Shown: positions 8,835-18,331, counted from the stretch's first letter. The stretch is 64,000 bases of DNA from Pseudomonas sp. MUP55 (GCF_034043515.1 NZ_CP138214.1:2418001-2482000); one strand, 5' to 3'. Notes: generated from the sequence alone by a model not told the origin. Numbers and translations are program-made.

Positions 8835-9794
8835 ATGCACATTACCTTGCTTCTGGCTGACCAATGTTCCGCAGCCAACGCCACCCTGGCTATGGAGATG
8901 CTCAGCGCAGCCAACCTGTTCGCCGACAAGCCGCCTTTCGATGTGGTGCTGGCTTCCCTGGACGGCCAGGCGGTGGCGACCTGGGGCGGGCAGCGCCTGC
9001 AGGTACAATGTTCCCTGGCTGAAGTCGTGCGCACCGACCTGGTGCTGATCCCCGGTTTCCTGTTTACCTTGAAACAAGCCCTGCCGACGTTTGCCGCTTA
9101 CGGGCCGTGGCTGCGCGAGCGACACGGGCAGGGCGCGGTGCTGGCCTCGATGTGCACGGCGGCCTTCTTGCTGGCCGATTCGGGTCTGTTGCACGGTGCG
9201 CGCGCCACCACCCATTGGGCATTTGCCGCGTTGTTCCGACGCCGCTATGCCCAGGTCAGCCTGGATGACGCACAGATTCTCTGCGAAGAAAACCGCTTGA
9301 TCACCTGCGGCGGCGCGACGGCGGCGATGGACCTGATGCTGCACCTGATCCGCCGTTTCGGCTCACCGGAGCTGGCGCATACCTGCAGCAAATACTTGCT
9401 GATTGATAACGTGCGCACCGAGCAATCGGTGTATGCCCTGTGGTCGCTGCCCAAGAGTCACGGCGACGGCGAAATACTGCGGGTGCAGCATTGGCTGGAG
9501 CAGCACTTCGCCCAGCCCTTGGTAATCGATGACGTGGCGCAACGCTTCGGCTTTGGCGTGCGCAATTTCAAGCGCAGGTTCAAGCAAGCCACCGGCTATA
9601 CGCCCATCAGCTACCTGCAAACCCTGCGCCTGGAACGGGCCAAACAGATGCTTGAATCGACCCGCATGACCCTCGACAGCATCACCTACGCCGTCGGCTA
9701 TGAAGACAGCAACTCGTTTCGGCGTCTGTTCCAGCAACGCGTGGGCATATTGCCCGCGGCGTATCGAAAGCGATTTCTCGGGGCGCAGCCCTGA
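8835..9794 (+). CDS. GlxA-type AraC transcriptional regulator
   Basis: 319 residues. Residues 1-190 form a DJ-1/PfpI (glutamine-amidotransferase-like) sensor domain with the nucleophile-elbow cysteine C107 (LASMCTAAF). The C-terminal 100 residues are an AraC double helix-turn-helix (IDDVAQRFGFGVRNFKRRFK and YAVGYEDSNSFRRLFQQ). Members control amino-acid or quaternary-amine use, but the effector here is unknown. It diverges from the thioesterase gene over a 107-base gap, its most plausible target. A second GlxA-type gene lies at 11299. Confidence 0.88.
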   Translation: MHITLLLADQCSAANATLAMEMLSAANLFADKPPFDVVLASLDGQAVATWGGQRLQVQCSLAEVVRTDLVLIPGFLFTLKQALPTFAAYGPWLRERHGQGAVLASMCTAAFLLADSGLLHGARATTHWAFAALFRRRYAQVSLDDAQILCEENRLITCGGATAAMDLMLHLIRRFGSPELAHTCSKYLLIDNVRTEQSVYALWSLPKSHGDGEILRVQHWLEQHFAQPLVIDDVAQRFGFGVRNFKRRFKQATGYTPISYLQTLRLERAKQMLESTRMTLDSITYAVGYEDSNSFRRLFQQRVGILPAAYRKRFLGAQP

Positions 9795-9813
9795 ACGAGG
9801 TAAAGCGAAGACG

Positions 9814-9841
9814 AAAAAAAACCGGCTGATCAGGCCGGTTT
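9814..9841 (-). terminator. Intrinsic terminator of the repeat-protein gene
   Basis: On the minus strand AAACCGGC (9841-9834), a 7-base loop and GCCGGTTT (9826-9819) run into a T-tract (opposite the A-run at 9814-9821). It lies 25 bases after the stop of the gene at 9866. Confidence 0.8.
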
Positions 9842-9865
9842 GGGGTGCCCCTTCAACAGCAGGGG

Positions 9866-10252
9866 TTAGACGTGGTTGCTCAGCAGACGATCCGAACCGC
9901 CTTCAGCCAGGCCACGTTCCTGCAAGCGATCTGCACCGCCTTCAGCCAGGCCGCGCTCCTGCAGACGATCTGCACCGCCTTCAGCCAGGCCACGTTCCTG
10001 CAAGCGATCTGCACCGCCTTCGGCCAGGCCACGTTCCTGCAGGCGATCTGCACCGCCTTCAGCCAGGCCGCGTTCCTGCAAGCGATCTGCACCGCCTTCA
10101 GCCAGGCCACGTTCCTGCAGACGATCTGCACCGCCTTCGGCAATGCGGGTTTCAATCAAGCGATCCGCGCCGCCTTCAGCGACGACAGGGTGAGCGAAAG
10201 CGTTTGCAGCAAGTACCGAGAAAGCGAGGCTAAGCAAGAGTTGGCGTTTCAT
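9866..10252 (-). CDS. Small exported protein made of eight 13-residue repeats
   Basis: 128 residues: a signal peptide (MKRQLLLSLAFSVLAANAFA), the linker HPVV, then eight 13-residue units and nothing else. The first reads AEGGADRLIETRI, six are identical AEGGADRLQERGL, and the last is AEGGSDRLLSNHV. The ATG at 10252 is chosen because it opens the signal peptide and has GGAG upstream; frames reading through to 10432 have no such support. Acidic, Arg- and Gly-rich units suggest an extended or repeat-solenoid periplasmic or secreted protein. I recognise no family with a proven function. It has its own terminator and looks monocistronic. Confidence 0.8.
   Translation of the reverse strand: MKRQLLLSLAFSVLAANAFAHPVVAEGGADRLIETRIAEGGADRLQERGLAEGGADRLQERGLAEGGADRLQERGLAEGGADRLQERGLAEGGADRLQERGLAEGGADRLQERGLAEGGSDRLLSNHV
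9869..10180. repeat. 39-bp tandem coding repeat (8 units)
   Basis: The DNA under the repeat protein is a head-to-tail array with a 39-base period; copies of CAAGCGATCTGCACCGCCTT recur with few substitutions. Because 39 is a multiple of three and the unit has no stop in several frames, other frames also stay open; those are artefacts. Confidence 0.9.
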
Positions 10253-10394
10253 GAGAGTGTGCTCCGAGTATCTGGGTTGGGTGCCGTTTGGCATGGGTTT
10301 GATGTTACGCGCCGCATTTTTTAAGAGAACTTCATTGCGCTGATGGTGACTATCGATGCCAGCGATGATCCTGTGCGGACCATCACTGCGAGCG

Positions 10395-11117
10395 TCATGG
10401 CATCTGCGGCAGCTCATTGGGGCGCAGGTCAAACACCAGCACCTCGGCGTCCTCGCCCTGGCTCAGGCGAAGCTGGCGCTCGTCCCGTACCCGCACGCCG
10501 TCGCCTTCCTGCAAGCGCTGGCCATTGAGTTCAACGCTGCCACGCGCCACATGGACGTAGGCGTAGCGATCCGCCGGCAGGTCCAATTGCGCGCTTTCGT
10601 CGGCGTTGAACAGCCCGGCATACACCCGCGCATCCTGGCGCACGTTCAACGAACCGTCGGCGCCGTCCGGCGAGATGATCAATTGCAGGCGCCCGCGTTT
10701 TTGCGCCTCGCTGAAGTGCTCCTGCTGATAGCGCGGCTTGGCCCCGGCTTCGTTGGGCACGATCCAGATCTGCAGGAAGTGCACGCCCAGACGCTGGCTG
10801 TGGTTGAACTCGCTATGGGCCACGCCGCTGCCGGCGCTCATCAGTTGCACATCGCCGGGGCGGATCACCGAGCCGGTGCCCAGGGTGTCCTTGTGTTCCA
10901 GAGCGCCTTCGAGCACATAGGAGAAAATCTCCATGTCGCGGTGCGGGTGCTGGCCGAAGCCTTTGCCGGCGGCGACGCGGTCATCGTTGATCACCAGCAG
11001 GTCGGAAAAACCCTGCTCCTTTGGGTTCCAGTAGTTGGCGAAGGAGAAGGTATGGAATGACTTCAACCAACCGTGATTGGCGGCGCCGCGTTCGGAAGCT
11101 TTGCGAAGGGTCAGCAT
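10395..11117 (-). CDS. Pirin family bicupin (quercetinase YhhW-like)
   Basis: 240 residues, two cupin domains. The metal ligands of the family are in place at the positions known for E. coli YhhW: H57 and H59 (GQHPHRDME), H101 and E103 (GVAHSEFN). The N-terminal RGAANHGWLKSFHTFSFANY is the pirin signature. Some members cleave quercetin; the natural substrate here is unknown, and redox or regulatory roles have been proposed for others. It diverges from the GlxA-type gene at 11299, which may regulate it. Confidence 0.9.
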   Translation of the reverse strand: MLTLRKASERGAANHGWLKSFHTFSFANYWNPKEQGFSDLLVINDDRVAAGKGFGQHPHRDMEIFSYVLEGALEHKDTLGTGSVIRPGDVQLMSAGSGVAHSEFNHSQRLGVHFLQIWIVPNEAGAKPRYQQEHFSEAQKRGRLQLIISPDGADGSLNVRQDARVYAGLFNADESAQLDLPADRYAYVHVARGSVELNGQRLQEGDGVRVRDERQLRLSQGEDAEVLVFDLRPNELPQMP

Positions 11118-11298
11118 GGTCCAGTCCTCAAGTGAGCGCCGGCTGCGACATGCAGGGCGCTTGCGTTGAGAAGAAGGTTAATGGTTAGCCGTGAATTCAT
11201 TAAGAAGATCAAATCTGAATAACTGTCGCCCGTAGGTTGACAGTAAAAGGCATGCCATAATGCCCGACGCATTCCTTCCCGATGGACGTTTCCCGCCT

Positions 11299-12249
11299 AT
11301 GAAAACCGTGGCCATGGCGCTGTTTCCGGACTTCCTGCTGCTCGACATGGCCGGGCCGCTCGAAGTGTTTTCCATTGCCAACCGCTACCTGCCGGCGGCC
11401 GACCACTATCGCATCCTGACCATCGGCACTGAGCCCGGGCCGTTGCGTGCGTCCAATGGCGTGATGGTCCAGACCGATCTGCTGCTGGACCAGGCGCACA
11501 CGGCGTACGACCTGCTGCTGGTACCCGGCGGGCCGGGTGCCTATAACGAATGCCATCCCGCGCTGCTGCCCTGGCTCAAGGCGACGGCGCCACTGGCCCG
11601 GCGTTTCGGCTCGATCTGCACCGGCGCCTTTGTGCTCGGGCATGCCGGCTTGCTGGACGGGCACCGCGTGACCACCCATTGGCACTACACCGAGCGTCTG
11701 ATCAAGGCGTTCCCCAACGCCATCGTCGAGACCGATCGCATCTACTTGCAGGACCGGCGCCTGATCACTTCGGGCGGCGTCACGGCCGGTATCGACCTGG
11801 CCCTGTCGGTGGTTGCCCAGGACCATGGCAAGCAAGTGGCGGTGGACGTGGCCAAGGTACTGCTGGTGGTGATGAAGCGTCAGGGTGGCCAAGCCCAGTT
11901 CAGCCCGATGACCGCCGCCGTGGCGCCCCAGGAAACGGCGATCACTCGGGTGCAGCACCATGTGCTGGCCCATCTGGATCAGCCCTTCACCATCGAGTCC
12001 ATGGCCGAGCTGGCCGGCATGAGTGCGCGCCACTTTGCGCGACTGTTCGCCAAGGAGGTGCAGATGACGCCCATGGCGTTCCTGCAAGGTGCGCGCATCG
12101 ACCGTGCCCGGCAATTGCTGGAAACCACCGACCTGCCGCTCAAGACCGTGGCCTTCCACGCAGGCTTTGGCAGCGTGCGGCATATGCGCTTTCTGTTCAG
12201 TGAAAAGCTCGGCCTGAACCCTACCCAATACCGACAACAGTTCAGTTAA
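11299..12249 (+). CDS. GlxA-type AraC transcriptional regulator
   Basis: 316 residues from the ATG at 11299. The DJ-1/PfpI-like sensor domain has C107 in GSICTGAFVLGHAGLL; the C-terminal AraC module has SMAELAGMSARHFARLFAK and VAFHAGFGSVRHMRFLF. An upstream ATG at 11260 would add 13 residues but disturbs the usual N-terminus (KTVAMALFPDFLLLD starts the first strand), so 11299 is preferred. It diverges from the pirin gene. Confidence 0.88.
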   Translation: MKTVAMALFPDFLLLDMAGPLEVFSIANRYLPAADHYRILTIGTEPGPLRASNGVMVQTDLLLDQAHTAYDLLLVPGGPGAYNECHPALLPWLKATAPLARRFGSICTGAFVLGHAGLLDGHRVTTHWHYTERLIKAFPNAIVETDRIYLQDRRLITSGGVTAGIDLALSVVAQDHGKQVAVDVAKVLLVVMKRQGGQAQFSPMTAAVAPQETAITRVQHHVLAHLDQPFTIESMAELAGMSARHFARLFAKEVQMTPMAFLQGARIDRARQLLETTDLPLKTVAFHAGFGSVRHMRFLFSEKLGLNPTQYRQQFS

Positions 12250-12397
12250 CGACAGAATGTCCGTCTGAGGCACCCGATTGTCCGTATCGCTCCCTGTGCC
12301 GGTATTGTCCTGTCATTGCGAGCTGGCAAGATAACGTCGAGCCCACGGAAAAGGAGCGCAGGCACTCAAGCACGGGTGTTTCAGCGCGGTTACGGAC

Positions 12398-13849
12398 ATG
12401 AATGATTCTGCGGCGGTGAGCTTCGGCCCCTACACCTTTCATCGGCACCAGCGCCTGGTCAGCAAGTCAGGCTGGCCGGTGCCGCTGGGAGGGCGCGCGC
12501 TGGATATTCTCGCGGTGCTGCTGGAAGCGCCGGGGCAATTCATCAGCAAGTCGACCTTGATCGAGCGGGTCTGGCCCAACAGCGTCGTCGAAGACAATAA
12601 CCTGCGCGTGCACATTGCCGCGTTGCGGCGCGCCCTGGACGGGCAACGCCTGATCCTCAATCACCCGCAGCGTGGGTACTGCTTCGCCGTGCCCGAGCAA
12701 GGCACGCTGGCGACGCGGCTGCCCGCGCACAACCTGGCTGCGCGGCTCAGCCCGGTGCTCGGTCGTGAAGAACTGATTGGCATGCTGATGCGGCGCATGG
12801 CTGGGCAGCGGCTGCTGACCCTCACGGGCGTGGCCGGCATCGGCAAAAGTACCCTGGCCCTTGCGCTCGCCGAGCGCCTGTTGCCGCGCTATCGCGACGG
12901 CGTGTGGTGGGTCGACATGACCAGCCTGCGAAGTTTGAGCGACCTGCTCGGTCATCTGGCCACGCTGTTGCAACTGGACCCCGTCGACAGCCTGGATGCG
13001 CTATGCCGCACGTTGGCCTCGCGCCAGTTGCTGCTGGTACTCGACGGGGCCGATCTGCTGCTCGGCGCCTGTCGCAAACTGTTGCGCGCCCTGCGTGAAC
13101 GAGCGCCCGAGATCAGCGTGCTGATCAGCAGCCGCGAAGCCTTGCTGGCCCCTGGCGAATGGCTGGTACGCGTGCCCCGTCTGGAGGGGCCGTCCCCGTC
13201 GGTGTTGGCCGATGTCGAGCAGGCCATGGCCTGTCCCGCAGTCCAGCTGTTCGTCACACGGGTGCACGCCAGCCAGCAAGGGTTTGCGTTGCGGCCCCAG
13301 GACCTGACGGCGGTGCGTGAAATCTGTCGGCGCCTGGACGGTATCCCCCTGGCCCTCGAACTGGCCGCCGCCCAGGTCGATGCGCTGGGCATCGGCGGTG
13401 TGCACCGCCAGTTGCGCACCGGTTTGCAAGGGCTGACCCGCGGGCGCCGCACGGCAGTGGAACGCCACCGTTCATTGATCGCCGCTCTGGATTGGAGCTA
13501 CACACGCCTGAGCCTGCCGGAGTGCTGGCTGTTTTTGCAGTTGAGTTTGTTCAAAACGGCAGTGACCTTGCCCACCTTGAGCGAAATGGTCACCGGTACC
13601 GAGCTGGAACACGCCGATCTGTCTTACCTGCTGGCGCGGCTGGTCAACACCTCGCTGCTGGCCGTCGAGCCCGGCCTGGGCCCGGTGCGCTACCGCCTGC
13701 TCAATTGCGTGCGCAGCTACGCCCTGGCGCAATTGCGCGACCCGCTTCAGGTAGAGCGTCTGCAGCAAGGCTACGAGCATTGCGTGGGGGGCTTCTCAGG
13801 CCGGCCGTTTGTCCTGCAACTCGTCGAGCAGGCGGCGTGCGCGCAATAG
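12398..13849 (+). CDS. Winged-helix/NB-ARC regulator, lacking the TPR part
   Basis: 483 residues. Residues 1-100 are an OmpR-type DNA-binding winged helix (FGPYTFHRHQRLV ... SVVEDNNLRVHIAALRRAL). Then comes an NB-ARC/STAND ATPase with Walker A GVAGIGKST near 147, Walker B LLLVLDGAD near 210 and an arginine-finger-like ISSREALL. The protein stops just after the ATPase-associated winged domain, where the neighbouring homologue continues with 400 residues of TPR-like helices. Its last 18 codons are antisense to the 3' end of that neighbour, suggesting truncation by recombination between the two. It may still bind DNA but lacks the usual sensor region. Confidence 0.8.
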   Translation: MNDSAAVSFGPYTFHRHQRLVSKSGWPVPLGGRALDILAVLLEAPGQFISKSTLIERVWPNSVVEDNNLRVHIAALRRALDGQRLILNHPQRGYCFAVPEQGTLATRLPAHNLAARLSPVLGREELIGMLMRRMAGQRLLTLTGVAGIGKSTLALALAERLLPRYRDGVWWVDMTSLRSLSDLLGHLATLLQLDPVDSLDALCRTLASRQLLLVLDGADLLLGACRKLLRALRERAPEISVLISSREALLAPGEWLVRVPRLEGPSPSVLADVEQAMACPAVQLFVTRVHASQQGFALRPQDLTAVREICRRLDGIPLALELAAAQVDALGIGGVHRQLRTGLQGLTRGRRTAVERHRSLIAALDWSYTRLSLPECWLFLQLSLFKTAVTLPTLSEMVTGTELEHADLSYLLARLVNTSLLAVEPGLGPVRYRLLNCVRSYALAQLRDPLQVERLQQGYEHCVGGFSGRPFVLQLVEQAACAQ

Positions 13850-16567
13850 ATCCTGGGTGGCGAAGCCTTCGGTGAACTGACCGTAGACGGTATTGAGCAA
13901 CGCCCTGGCCGCCTGCGTGCGCCCGCGCTGCTGCCACAATTGCGCGAGGTCCACCGCACAGCGCAACGCCCAGGCCAGCGCACCTTGCTGGTGCGCCAGG
14001 TCCAGGGCTTCGAGCAGCAGCGTTTCGGCAGCGGTTGCATCACCCGAGCGCAGCGCCTGTCCTGCGTACACCCGCAGTATTTCGGGTGCGCACCACCCAG
14101 CCGCGCCACTGCGTGCCCGTTCCAGACTCGCCTCACCGACCGGGCTCATGCCGAAGGTGAACAACGTGTCTTCGATCAGCCCAAGGCCTTGTAAATCCGC
14201 GCTACTCAGAGTCCCGGCGTAATGCCCGGCCCAGGTCTGGAACAGTTGCACCGAATGCTTGTGCGACTGCTCCAGCAGCAGGCACTGCATGGCCTGTGCG
14301 TCGTCTTCGGCGCCGTTGTAGCGGGCGATCACCACACCGGCCAGGGCCAGGGTGTAGCAGATTGAGGTGCCGTGGTTGATCTGCAGCGCCAGTTCCAGCG
14401 CCTGGCTGGCGGTGCGCCAGGCGCGCTCGGCAAAGCCCTGCAACCAGAGGATGCGCGCCAGTACGGTCAGCGAGGCGACGCTCTGGTCGTATTGCACGCC
14501 GACGCCGTGGGCGAAGCGGTTGACGTGGCCGCTGTGGCTCATGCGCTGCAGCACTTGCTCGGCCTGCTGTCGGGCCAGCGCCTGATTGCCGGTGTAATGC
14601 TGGGCCAGGGCACGCAAGCGTTGGGTACTCAGGTCCAGCAATGGCTCGGTGCGCGGGTCGAGGCGATCGAACTGCAGGCTCTGTTCCAGCGCTTGGCCAT
14701 AGCGCCCGGCACACAGGTTCACCGCCATATGCCCGGAGATCGCACGCAACTGGCCGGCCAGGTCCTGGCGCTCCTCGGCCAGGCGTGCGGCACCGACAAA
14801 CGCGGCGATGGTCTGGGGCGCAGGGCCCACGGCGTGGTAGGAGAGGCTGCCCAACGCCAGTTGCAGTTGCAGGGTCAATTGGGTGCATGGCGCTTCGACC
14901 TGATCGATCAGCGCCAACGCCTGGTCCACATAACCGCCGTGCTCACGCAGCAACGACAGTTCTTGCCACAGTGGCATCGCGCTGACCGTCAGGCGGATCG
15001 CCAGCAAATGCCCTGCGTCGTCGGCAAAGCCCCAGTCGAGGGCGGCGCGCACGTCTTCGCGCAGCGGTGCGTAGCGCTCGATCCAGGGCTGCGTGGCGAT
15101 CAGTTCCCAGTCGTCCTGGGCCTGTTCCATCAGCGCCAGGCAGCGTGCCGCGTGGCGTTCGCGCGTGGCTTGCAGCTCGCCCGCAAGGCTGAGCTTTTCC
15201 AGGGCATAGGTGCGGGTGATGTCGTGCAGGCGATAGACCATCTCGTCATCGCTGGCGTCCACATTCAGCAGCGACTTGGCCACCAGTTGCGTGATCGAGC
15301 CGAGCACTTCGGCCGGGGCGATGTGCTCACCGGCGATCACCGCCGCCGCGCTGACCAGGCTGAAGCCGCCACGAAACACCGCCAGCCGGCGCAGGCAGAT
15401 CTTTTCGCATTCGGTGAGCAGGTCAAAGCTCCAGTCCAGCGTGGCCCGCAGGGTTTGCTGGCGGGGCAGGGCGCTGCGCCGCCCGCGGGTCAGCAGGCGG
15501 AAGTTATCTTCCATTTGCACCAGCAGTCCCGGCAGGCCAAAGCGCTCGATCTGCGCGGCCACCAGCTCGATTGCCAGCGGAATGCCGTCCAGGCGCTGGC
15601 AGATATCGATCGCCAGCGGCAGTTCGGCGTCGCTGAGGGCAAAGCTGTCCTGGTGGGACATGGCCCGCTCGATCAGCAATTGCATGGCCGGGTAGCCCAG
15701 GGCCTGGGCGCGGTTGCCGGTGGCGGGCGGGCAGGTCAAGGGCTCCAGGCGTTGCACCGACTCACCTTCGGCGCGCAAGGCTTCGCGGCTGGTGGTGAGG
15801 ATGTGCAACTGCGGTGCGTGGCGCAGCAGGGTTTCGCTGATCAGGGCGATGTCGTCGAGCAGGTGCTCGCAGTTGTCGATCACCAGTAGCATCTGGCGTG
15901 CCTGCAGGCTGCGGGCAAAGCCGGCCAGCGGCGCGTTTTCGCCGGGGGGCATGCCAAGCAGGGCGGCGAGGTTGGGCAGGATCATCGAGGCGGTACTGAG
16001 TGGCGCCAGGTCCAGCAGGTGAATGCCGTCGCGGTAGTGCCCGATCAGCAATTCCGCTACGCGCAGGGCCACGGTGGTCTTGCCGATGCCACCGGCACCG
16101 GTCAGGGTGATGAAGCGTTGCTGCGGCAGCTGCTGCACCAGCGCGTCAATCAGCGCCTGGCGGCCGATCATCCGCGTGCGCCGCAGCGGCAGGTTATGGC
16201 TCGGCCGTGGTGGAGCGCCGTCGGTGGGTAGCGTCATCGGTTCGATGCTCAGTGGCGCGACAAAACTGTAGCCGCGCTGGGCGACCGTGACGATATAGCG
16301 CTGCCCGGCCTGGCCGTCGCCCAGGGCCTTGCGCAACGCGGCCATGTGCACCCGCAGGTTGCCGTCCTCCACCACGCTTTTGGGCCACACCCGCGCGATC
16401 AGTTCCTGCTTGCTCACCACATTGCCGGCGTGCTCGAGCAGGATCAGCAGGATATCCACCGCGCGCCGACCCAGGCGCAGCGGGCGACCGGCCTCCAGCA
16501 CCAGACGCTCGCGCGGATGGATGCGGTAGGGGCCGAAGTGCACGGCCTGGTCGCTCAAATCATTCAT
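13796..16567 (-). CDS. Winged-helix/NB-ARC/TPR transcriptional regulator
   Basis: 923 residues: OmpR-type winged helix (1-105, FGPYRIHPRERLVLEAG), an NB-ARC ATPase (Walker A GAGGIGKTT near 168, Walker B LLVIDNCEHLLDD near 230, TTSREALRAEG), then about 450 residues of alpha-helical repeats typical of a TPR sensor domain. Such STAND regulators oligomerise on binding an inducer and activate transcription. The target is not evident. It is convergent with and overlaps its shorter homologue by 54 bases; the pair probably arose by inverted duplication or acquisition. Confidence 0.85.
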   Translation of the reverse strand: MNDLSDQAVHFGPYRIHPRERLVLEAGRPLRLGRRAVDILLILLEHAGNVVSKQELIARVWPKSVVEDGNLRVHMAALRKALGDGQAGQRYIVTVAQRGYSFVAPLSIEPMTLPTDGAPPRPSHNLPLRRTRMIGRQALIDALVQQLPQQRFITLTGAGGIGKTTVALRVAELLIGHYRDGIHLLDLAPLSTASMILPNLAALLGMPPGENAPLAGFARSLQARQMLLVIDNCEHLLDDIALISETLLRHAPQLHILTTSREALRAEGESVQRLEPLTCPPATGNRAQALGYPAMQLLIERAMSHQDSFALSDAELPLAIDICQRLDGIPLAIELVAAQIERFGLPGLLVQMEDNFRLLTRGRRSALPRQQTLRATLDWSFDLLTECEKICLRRLAVFRGGFSLVSAAAVIAGEHIAPAEVLGSITQLVAKSLLNVDASDDEMVYRLHDITRTYALEKLSLAGELQATRERHAARCLALMEQAQDDWELIATQPWIERYAPLREDVRAALDWGFADDAGHLLAIRLTVSAMPLWQELSLLREHGGYVDQALALIDQVEAPCTQLTLQLQLALGSLSYHAVGPAPQTIAAFVGAARLAEERQDLAGQLRAISGHMAVNLCAGRYGQALEQSLQFDRLDPRTEPLLDLSTQRLRALAQHYTGNQALARQQAEQVLQRMSHSGHVNRFAHGVGVQYDQSVASLTVLARILWLQGFAERAWRTASQALELALQINHGTSICYTLALAGVVIARYNGAEDDAQAMQCLLLEQSHKHSVQLFQTWAGHYAGTLSSADLQGLGLIEDTLFTFGMSPVGEASLERARSGAAGWCAPEILRVYAGQALRSGDATAAETLLLEALDLAHQQGALAWALRCAVDLAQLWQQRGRTQAARALLNTVYGQFTEGFATQDLLRARRLLDELQDKRPA

Positions 16568-16624
16568 GGCTGCGCAGGTTCAGGAGGAAGGGTGTGCCAG
16601 CATATTCCAGGTGCGTCCACACCA

Positions 16625-17023
16625 CTAGGCTGCGATCACCTCAGGTTTGGGGCGCGAGTGGTGGTTTCGCCAGGTCATCGGGTTTACACCTTCGCTGCGG
16701 GTGAACATGTGACAGAAGTGCGCCTGGTCGCAAAAGCCGCACTCCAGGCTGATCTGCGTAAGGCTCAGGGACGAGCTGGTGATCAGCTCCTTGGCGCGCA
16801 GGATGCGCTGCTGGCGAATCCATTCCTGGGGCGAAGCTCCGGTGGAACATTTGAACGCCCGGGAAAAATGGCTGCGCGACAGGGCGCAGGCCTGGGCCAG
16901 CTCGGCGATGCTCAGGCTTTCGCCGAGGTTGGCCAGGATCAGTTGCTTGGCGATACGCTCGCGCCGAGGGCATAGGCCTCCGGTGGCGGATAAACGAGGG
17001 GCATATTGAACGAGTCGGGCCAT
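16625..17023 (-). CDS. Short AraC-family DNA-binding protein
   Basis: 132 residues from the ATG at 17023 (MARLVQYAPRL), essentially only the AraC double helix-turn-helix: IAELAQACALSRSHFSRAFK and ISLECGFCDQAHFCHMFTR. There is no sensor domain, as in the MarA/SoxS size class, so it would act by abundance rather than by ligand. The open frame extends upstream to 17458 but that part overlaps the divergent LysR gene and has no AraC character. It diverges from that LysR gene over 204 bases. Confidence 0.82.
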   Translation of the reverse strand: MARLVQYAPRLSATGGLCPRRERIAKQLILANLGESLSIAELAQACALSRSHFSRAFKCSTGASPQEWIRQQRILRAKELITSSSLSLTQISLECGFCDQAHFCHMFTRSEGVNPMTWRNHHSRPKPEVIAA

Positions 17024-17227
17024 GACAAATATCCGCAGTCGATGGGAGCGTTCCCGGTGAATGGATGCAGTGTAGACGCCGCTTATCTTGTTGCCGAGCC
17101 GCCACGCTGACGAGTTAATCGTTGTTAATTTCGCCAGGTGCGGGCGCGGAAAAGACAGCACAGGTATGCAATCGGCTGCGTTGCGGGCATGCTTTCCTGA
17201 CCCTCTGCATACCGTTTGGATACCGCC

Positions 17228-18136
17228 ATGAACCGCAACGACCTGCGCCGCGTCGACATGAACCTGCTGGTGATTTTCGAAGCCCTGATGTTCGAGAAAA
17301 ACCTGACCCGGGTCGCCGAGAAGCTTTTCATGGGCCAGCCGGCGGTGAGTGCGGCACTGGGCCGCCTGCGCGACCTGTTCGACGATCCGTTGCTGCTGCG
17401 CAACGGACGCGGCATGGAACCCACGCCACGGGCGCTGGCGATACTCAAGGAGCTGCAACCGGCCATGGACACCATTTCAGGCGCGGTCAGCCGCGCCAAG
17501 GATTTCGACCCGTCCACCAGTTGCGCGGTGTTTCGCATCGGCCTGTCCGACGATGCGGAGTTCGGCCTGTTCCCGCCGTTGCTCAGCCGCCTGCGCGAAG
17601 AAGCGCCCGGCATCATCGTGGTGGTGCGCCGGGCCAACTTCCTGTTGATGTCGTCGCTGCTGGCCAGCGGCGAAATCTCGGTGGGGGTGAGCTACACCAC
17701 CGAACTGCCGGCCAATGCCAAGCGCAAGAAGCTGCGCGATATTCCGTGCAAGGTACTGCGTGGCGATGATGGTGAGGAGCCACTAACGCTGGACGATTAT
17801 TGCGCCAGGCCCCACGCGATGGTGTCGTTCTCCGGTGACTTGAGCGGCAATATCGATCTGGACCTGGCACGCATCGGCCGCTCGCGGCGGGTGGTGCTGG
17901 CGGTGCCGCAGTTCAGCGGCTTGCGAGCCCTGTTGGCGGGCACGCAGATCATCGCAACCGTGCCCGATTACGCCGCGTGCGCATTGACCGAGGGCACCCG
18001 CCTGCGCGCCGAAGACCCGCCGTTTGCAATCGATGCAGCCGAGCTGTCGATGGTGTGGAGCGGGGTGCATGACAACGACCCGGCCGAGCGCTGGCTGCGG
18101 GGGCGGATTGCGGAGCATATGGCGGCGGCGAACTGA
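17228..18136 (+). CDS. LysR-family regulator
   Basis: 302 residues. The N-terminal helix-turn-helix (MNLLVIFEALMFEKNLTRVAEKLFMGQPAVSAALGRL, residues 10-45) is of the NodD/SyrM-like LysR branch, followed by a substrate-binding domain (IGLSDDAEFGLFPPLLSRL). The ATG at 17228 is preferred to the TTG at 17216. It sits upstream of and in the same direction as the three-gene hydrolase operon at 18332-21401, separated by a REPIN, and is the natural candidate for its regulator. Confidence 0.88.
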   Translation: MNRNDLRRVDMNLLVIFEALMFEKNLTRVAEKLFMGQPAVSAALGRLRDLFDDPLLLRNGRGMEPTPRALAILKELQPAMDTISGAVSRAKDFDPSTSCAVFRIGLSDDAEFGLFPPLLSRLREEAPGIIVVVRRANFLLMSSLLASGEISVGVSYTTELPANAKRKKLRDIPCKVLRGDDGEEPLTLDDYCARPHAMVSFSGDLSGNIDLDLARIGRSRRVVLAVPQFSGLRALLAGTQIIATVPDYAACALTEGTRLRAEDPPFAIDAAELSMVWSGVHDNDPAERWLRGRIAEHMAAAN

Positions 18137-18151
18137 CTGCAGATCAAAAAA

Positions 18152-18240
18152 TGTGGGAGGGGGCTTGCCCCCGATTGCGGTGTGTCAGTGTCCATGTCCT
18201 TGACTGATCCACCGCTATCGGGGGCAAGCCCCCTCCCACA
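18152..18240. repeat. REPIN, family A
   Basis: Inverted pair TGTGGGAGGGGGCTTGCCCC ... GGGGCAAGCCCCCTCCCACA around a 45-base centre, between the LysR gene and the hydrolase operon. Confidence 0.9.
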
Positions 18241-18331
18241 TAAAAGCCAAACAGCACATACATCCAATTCCGCCCAGCCCCAACCCGCCAAACTCCTCCT
18301 ATCGCTCAATGCCCCGTGGGAGACACCCAAC

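Noticed and set aside
9869..10180. Open frames on the plus strand and in other minus frames across the 39-base repeat
   Set aside because: They exist only because the period is a multiple of three. Only the minus frame from 10252 has a signal peptide, ribosome site and terminator.
14372..15889. 505-residue plus-strand open frame
   Set aside because: Antisense shadow of the 923-residue NB-ARC gene in GC-rich DNA; composition is Gln/Gly/His-rich without a domain.
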